This document shows, piece after piece, positions 58,501-64,000 of a stretch of 64,000 bases of DNA (the stretch's first letter is position 1; each line of letters opens with the position of its first letter). The notes below the pieces were generated by a model, which saw only the letters and a list, made by a program, of their open reading frames with translations, was not told where the DNA came from and made no database searches. The translations under genes and the position numbers were made by a program. The stretch comes from Hydractinia symbiolongicarpus. Its lineage: Eukaryota > Cnidaria > Hydrozoa > Anthoathecata > Hydractiniidae. The stretch spans positions 10,195,501 through 10,259,500 of the forward strand of contig NC_079880.1 of the NCBI RefSeq assembly GCF_029227915.1, written 5' to 3'.

Positions 58501-61500
58501 CGTAATATTACATTGTCAAATCAAAAGTTTAAAAGCGATTTGTATTTCGAAAATATTGTTACTACCTAAAAGTTTTGTCCTTACCATAAGAATCCTACAA
58601 CAGGCTGTAAAGACTTTTAAAAAAGTTACTGTTTTTAGAAGGCCTAATAATGCACAGGAAGTTTTTGGCAGGTATTTATTTTTGCGATTTGATGATATTG
58701 CAATGTTTTGCGTGTTTTTTTATTGCGAATAATGGATTTTAGAATATTCGCGGGTATTTAATTTCGCGAAAACTCGCATGACTTTCTACCCTTCCGGGCA
58801 ATAACAAGAAAAAAACGTAATGTTAGGTGTGACACCACCCTACGTAATGCAATTATCTTATAAGATAATATATATTATTTTTTCTTGATTACTATTTCGT
58901 ATAGGTGATATAGTTGCAGAATTCACATCATTAATCGAGACGAGCCGATTTGTCTTTATACCCGGTCCGCAAGACCCTGGTCCTGGGAATATCTTACCGC
59001 GCCCACCACTATCGAAATTGTTAACTGAAGAAATTCGAGAAAAAATTCCGTTCGCTCAGTTTGCGACGAACCCATGCAGGTAAAACGTTTCTCCTTTTTC
59101 TTTAATTGATCGCCCACTTTAGGTTAATTTATGTATACTTTATTGGCAAAAAATGTTGGGCAAAAGAGACTAATTTCTCAAGATTAACGAATATTCTGTC
59201 CCACGAATTTTGTTTTAATACTGACATAAAAACTATAGACGTTTTTAGAGCAATATAATATTCTGGTTAAATTTTTTTAAGACTCGTCTATACATAGGGT
59301 TTGACCGTAACTTTCAGCTCGTTTCACACTACAGTAATATATTTACAGCAATGTTTTGCAATATAAGAATATAGATTGTCAAACTTGTTGTTGTTTCGAT
59401 GAAATTCTTTGATTTTAATTTTATAAAGTTGTTTTTTTTTCTCTTCCAATATTTCCGAATACATGCTTCAAAGATAACCTCCTAAAGTGTTGATGGTCAA
59501 CAAATATTGTTCTATTAGCCAAATCTAGGAGAGGTGGTTCGTCCCATGAAAAGTTGTCACTTGAAACCGGGAAGTTTAAAGTGCGTGGGTTCGGATCCCA
59601 ATTTTTCCAAAAATTTAGTTAACATTTCGGACAGAGTTAATCGTAAATTTTTTATCTGTGCTAACTAAGTGAAATGTTGGGAAATGTCTATAATTATATT
59701 TTTTGTAGAATTCAATATTGTACGCAGGAGATTGTGATATTTCGCGAAGATATAATTAATAAGATGTGTCGAAATAGTATATATTTACCTTCTGATATTC
59801 AAAATATTCCAGATCACGTGAGTATTTGTGTAATTTTTATTGAAATTAGGAAGGTCTAACTGAAAACGGGTGTCAAATGCGTTTATGTAAATCAAATTTT
59901 TAAAAAAAAAATGCTAAAAATGTCCAGGGCGTTTATTTATAAAATTTTAAAAAACAGGTGCTAGAAAAAGCGCCCAGGTCATTTATTTAAATCACATGTG
60001 GAAAACAAGGTACAATTTAACATTTCATTTTGTATTTAGTGATATAACTTTTAAATGTTTGAGGATGTCATAAAGTATTGCCATGACTATCTATTTGCGA
60101 TTTTATAAAATAAACAATATTTTCTTTCTGCAACATAAATTTTTGAGACTTGTAACATATATTAATGCAATTATAAGAACAAAAACTCAATAAAATTACG
60201 ACGTAATAATTTTGATAACAGTAATTTTGATAGCAATAATTTTGATAACAATAATTTTGACAGCAATAATTTTGATAACAATAATTTTGATAACAATAAT
60301 TTTGACAGCAATAATTTTGAAACAATAATTTTGATAACAATAATTTTGATAACAATAATTTTGACAGCAATAATTTTGAAACAATAATTTTGATAACAAT
60401 AATTTTGATGACAATAATTTTGATAGCAATAATTTTGATATCAATAATTTTAATAACAATAATTTTGAAACAATAATTTTGATAGCAATAATTTTGATAT
60501 CAATAATTTTAATAACAATAATTTTGAAACAATAATTTTAATAACAATAATTTTGATAACAATAATTTTGATAACAATAATTTTGATAACAATAATTTTG
60601 ACAGCAATAATTTTGATAACAATAATTTTGATAACAATAATTTTGACAGCAATAATTTTGAAACAATAATTTTGATAACAATAATTTTGATAACAATAAT
60701 TTTGACAGCAATAATTTTGAAACAATAATTTTGATTTTGATATCAATAATTTTGAAACAATAATTTTGAAACAATAATTTTGATATCAATAATTTTGAAA
60801 CAATAATTTTGAAACAATAATTTTGATAACAATAATTTTGATAACAATAATTTTGATAACAATAATTTTGATATCAATAATTTTGATGACAATAATTTTG
60901 ATAACAATAATTTTGATAGCAATAATTTTGGTCGGCAATGTTCTATGGCCTTAAATTGAGTTTAAAACCCAGGGTAAAATTCAACCTCTTTATACTTAAA
61001 AACGCGTTAATTGTGCCACTCTATGGGGCTGGCGTTTATTTCAATTTTTTTTATTGATTTTTTAAGAGGGGCACTTAATGCGACAAAGGACAAAGCTTTG
61101 TAGTGTTTGCGTAGCAGAAATGGTTGGATGGACATAATAAGAATTTTTTTCTTTAGTTTGTCAAGAGTATTCTCTCGCAAGCTCATTTGTGTCCGCTACC
61201 ACTCAACATAAGACCGACATATTGGGCGTTCGATAACGCGCTGCGTCTGTATCCTCTGCCAGATCTGGTAAGTGATTATAATTCAAAAATGATATGCGTT
61301 TCGTATACACGGTTGCACATCAAATGCATAACCAATAACTATTAGTGTTGATTTTATTTTAGGTTGTGTGCGCAGACAAGTATGATGGGTATAATATAAC
61401 CAACTCTGATACTATTTGCATGAACCCTGTAAGTATTTTTGAGAATAGAAGCAAGATGAGTCTGTAGTTTTTAAAATTAATTTTTATGTTACGACTCGAG

Positions 61501-62313
61501 TTTATGATTGGTAAACCTTATAATTTGGAGTTATTTGATTGGTTGAACTGAAAACTGAAATGTCTATTTACTGGTAATTTATATAACATTAAAGATATTG
61601 AAAGCTAAATTTCTAAATTAATAGAGTTTGTATGCAGTAGCATTTGTTAAATAGTGTTTTTAACAATTTTTTTAATCTTGTTTTAGGGTTCGTTTTCACG
61701 TAATGAATTTTGTTTTAAAGTTTACTGGCCTGCAAGCAAAGAAGTTGAAGATTGGTATGTAGTATGGACTTTATTTCCAAATATTATGTTGATCAAAACA
61801 TTTTGTCACCTGCTAGCGCTCACATTAGGCGCCAATTTTAACGCATCAAAAGTAACGCAAGAGTTAGCTATCTCAATGTGAACCGAGCTTAATTCAGTTT
61901 AAAATTTGTTTTGATGTAAATATACCGTTTTTACATAAATTATAGTCTAACCTGCGCGTAGATAGAATTGGTGCGAGTACGTATAAAAGGCTGCAATGCC
62001 AGATCTTGCAGTGAGTTTAAAATTGGCTGATTTTCACTGCGATATACGCGTAAGCATGAAAGCGCGATTTGAGTTGTGAGCGTAAACACGAAAGCGCATT
62101 TTGAATAAATAAAGATTGAGGCCAAGATTCTTCCACGCTGAAGGAAATTATGCTTAATTATTGTTTTTAGTTTGAGGTTTAGCGCTGAATTTGATTAATG
62201 CAATGTGTGAAAACTGTTGTGTTCTGTAAGATCATCTTTGTATTAGTCACCAAATTTTAGTTTAATGGAAATTTACCTTGTGTTGTTGTTTTGACAGTAA
62301 AATCAACACGTGA
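52548..62313 (+). CDS. POLE2: DNA polymerase epsilon subunit 2 (B subunit)
   Basis: Second subunit of the leading-strand replicase; it binds the catalytic C-terminus and helps load CMG at origins in the nucleus. Exons: 52548-52615, 53531-53631, 54310-54385, 54570-54602, 54873-54917, 55031-55045 (15 nt, optional), 55675-55759, 55878-55952, 56346-56429, 56608-56664, 56923-56971, 57135-57207, 57448-57508, 57666-57752, 58339-58477, 58905-59079, 59709-59817, 61157-61267, 61363-61428, 61687-61754, 62298-62313; about 530 aa (human 527). Signatures: [39 protein letters not shown] (OB fold), [70 protein letters not shown] and [15 protein letters not shown]. As in other B subunits the calcineurin-like fold lacks a full metal site. 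The last exon (CKINT, stop) is short but splices well. The ATG follows an acceptor-like TTCCAG, suggesting a 5' UTR intron. Confidence 0.96.
56665..56922 (+). other. POLE2: U12-type AT-AC intron in POLE2
   Basis: The exon ends ...LNLTKA and is followed by ATATCCTTTTT, the U12 AT-AC donor consensus. The next exon starts [10 protein letters not shown] after an AC (56921-56922), with CCTTAAC (56903-56909, branch-site consensus) placed so the branch A is 14 nt before the splice. No GT-AG pair gives the conserved protein here. Confidence 0.88.
58640..58800. repeat. CGCGAAA-type dispersed element in POLE2 intron
   Basis: Words such as GGCAGGTATTTATTTTTGCG, ATATTCGCGGGTATTTAATT and TCGCGAAAACTCGCATG match the family in the ATP6V1H introns. 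It lies between exons ending at 58477 and starting at 58905. Confidence 0.6.
59525..59605 (+). mobile_element. Possible tRNA-like fragment
   Basis: A B-box-like GGGTTCGGATCCC near 59589 and a GAGAGGTGGTTCG upstream give loose tRNA spacing, but the arms do not pair. It is probably a SINE relic in a POLE2 intron. Confidence 0.3.
60205..60930. repeat. 15-mer satellite, about 730 bp, in POLE2 intron
   Basis: About 50 head-to-tail units of AATAATTTTGATAAC, with variants GACAGC, GATAGC, GATATC and a 12-bp form ending GAAAC, fill the middle of the intron 59818-61156. Variants occur in repeating blocks, showing higher-order duplication. It produces several artefactual minus-strand open frames (repeating KIIVIKII or QNYCYQNYC). 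Confidence 0.97.
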
Positions 62314-64000
62314 TGAGTAATTGACAGACATATCGCGAGGTTTGGTTAATTGTATACTCACGCGCTTCTCGTGTAGCGCGCATTTGGTGGTGTCAACACT
62401 AAGCTGTCAATCATTGCGGACCATTTGAAGAAGAAAAGAGGATGCAGACCAAAATATGAGAACAATTTTTTGATGTGTCAGCAGTTTGTAATGCAATATG
62501 TAATTTATTTATCTGTAAAAAAACCACTTCAAAAATAAACTTACAAAACGATAATTATGTTAGTGCTCGTTCTTCTACGTATTTTTGATAAAAGGTATTC
62601 AAAAATACTTCTAATAGGAGGTATGGGAACAAAAAAGAGATGGAGTGGGGGAGGTACATTTGTTTGTTGAATGTTTGGATTTAAAATCTAATAGGTGACT
62701 AGTGTTGGCTAATTTCGATAGGTAGTCATTGATGATCGCTGATTGTAAAAAAAAATGTCATTGTCGGGCTTACCTATCGATGCTTTTAGCGTAACAATTG
62801 TTAGTTTTGCAAAGGTTAAAGTCTTCGTGTATGAATGGTCAAACAAAGGCTATGAAAAAAGCGGACTTAAAGAGATGAAGGGAATTTGCTTGGTTATCGG
62901 AATGTTACACGATTAGAACGTACAGAACACGCGGTTTTATTAACAAATGACTAAAAATGGGTCAAAAGTTAGGAAAATTCAACTCGATATTTGAAAAACC
63001 TAATTTTGGGGACCGGGGAGCAGTCGAAGCAAATTTATTTTTTACAAGGCAGAAGTGTGGTACGAAATATATAAAATCATCATATTCAAATCTTTAATAC
63101 AAAATAAACAAAACAACTTATTTACAAATGTATAAATTACAGAATTATAATCATCAATATTGAACTTTTACAAAACAAGGGAACAACATAAAAACAGTTC
63201 TCAACCTCGATGTTAACAAGGAAGTTACTTTTGTGCTCAGAATATTTAATGTTGATACTATAAAATATAAAAAATATACATGCCGTATTTTCTCTATTTG
63301 CTTGCCCCTCTTAACATAGCTCCGAAAGTTGATTAATGCTGATAATTTCGCGTGTCATAATTCTTGCGCAGTTTAAAGTCGCCTGCAAGTAAAAATTTTA
63401 AATAGATTATATTTTCGAGCATTATAATTTGCGCGCTAGAATTTACGCGTAATTTGTGTACTTAATGTCGCGCAATAACGAACTTTTAATCGAATGTGCG
63501 AAAACGAGTACCCGCAAAAATTACTAAACTTCACACGATGTTCAGTAGAATAAACAAGTGCTTGTTTCACGTTAAGAAGAAAAAACTTTGGCTTAAATTA
63601 CTACTTATATTTTCTGACAAGTTTGATGTTTTTCTTTTAATACGAGGAGCTATCGTTAAACTGGGCACCAAATAAAGAATCTACGGTATTGCTAAAGTAA
63701 AAAAAAAAAAAAAAATATCTCTATCGTATTTAATTTTATATACTATATTTTTTGTACAGACATAAAAATGCAAAAAATTATAAAAAAAGAAAGTAATATT
63801 ACAGTCTGATCAAACATCCTCTAATTTTTTAAACTTTCTTTTTAAGTCGTTAAATTTGATTCCTTTAAACTTTTTTTTTAATTTGCTTTGTCAGGTTTAA
63901 TTTCCCCTCCATACTTCTTCATTTTTATAGGAGGATATCAAAAAATGTCAAAATAGCGTGCCCTTAACAGAGGTCTCCAATATCGATTTTAAGCAAAGAT
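62314..64000. other. POLE2 3' flank and spacer
   Basis: AATAAA at 62534-62539 is a plausible POLE2 poly(A) signal. Beyond it are AT-rich DNA, CGCGAAA-type words at about 63340-63520 and a poly-A run at 63699-63714. No gene is recognised. Confidence 0.45.

Noticed and set aside
60196..60789. Several long minus-strand open frames
   Set aside because: They are translations of the AT-rich 15-mer satellite (repeating KIIVIKII or QNYCYQNYC) and lie within a POLE2 intron.

Overview
The window looks like nuclear DNA of an AT-rich metazoan, most likely a cnidarian and perhaps a hydrozoan. The reasons are: genes split into many exons by short GT-AG introns, animal-type proteins (V-ATPase subunit H, DNA polymerase epsilon subunit 2, group III secreted phospholipase A2, two intronless-coding rhodopsin-class receptors, a membrane RING-H2 protein), AT-rich spacers full of short inverted-repeat elements, tRNA-derived SINEs and decayed LINE pieces, and many copies of a CAACCTCGTCCCC-type terminal repeat that I associate with cnidarian genomes. 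The species assignment is inference. I saw no prokaryotic operons, rRNA or CRISPR, and no intact functional tRNA gene.

Layout: (1) 1-2.7 kb is spacer with LINE tails. (2) 2.70-8.82 kb (+) is a nine-exon gene for a ~1,360-residue coiled-coil protein with a Ser/Thr-rich tail, family not recognised. (3) 8.8-12.0 kb is repeat-rich spacer. (4) 12.04-18.14 kb (-) is a complete 13-exon ATP6V1H gene (462 aa), with a 484-bp inverted-repeat transposon about 400 bp upstream of its start codon. (5) 19-24.3 kb is repeats, including a tRNA-derived SINE. (6) 24.29-25.16 kb (-) is a divergent 7TM receptor. (7) 25.2-34.1 kb is a transposon graveyard: Pogo/Tigger-like remnant, TTAA-flanked elements, a SINE-like composite, a decayed LINE and a (TTTA)n tract of about 190 bp. 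(8) 34.3-35.9 kb (+) is a RING-H2 protein gene with a possible extra upstream exon. (9) 39.35-43.44 kb (-) is a six-exon group III sPLA2 gene with a near-perfect 35-bp hairpin in an intron. (10) 44-46.4 kb holds repeats, including a SINE with another element nested in it. (11) 47.59-48.81 kb (-) is a peptide-receptor-like GPCR. (12) 52.55-62.31 kb (+) is a complete POLE2 gene (about 21 exons, ~530 aa), containing what looks like a U12-type AT-AC intron and a ~730-bp 15-mer satellite.

The genes are unrelated in function: vacuolar acidification, replication, two receptors, one secreted lipase, one probable ubiquitin ligase. I see no co-regulated cluster and no obvious new multi-gene system. The most interesting signals are the AT-AC intron, the intronic hairpin close to a 3' splice site, and well-resolved transposon insertions with target duplications.
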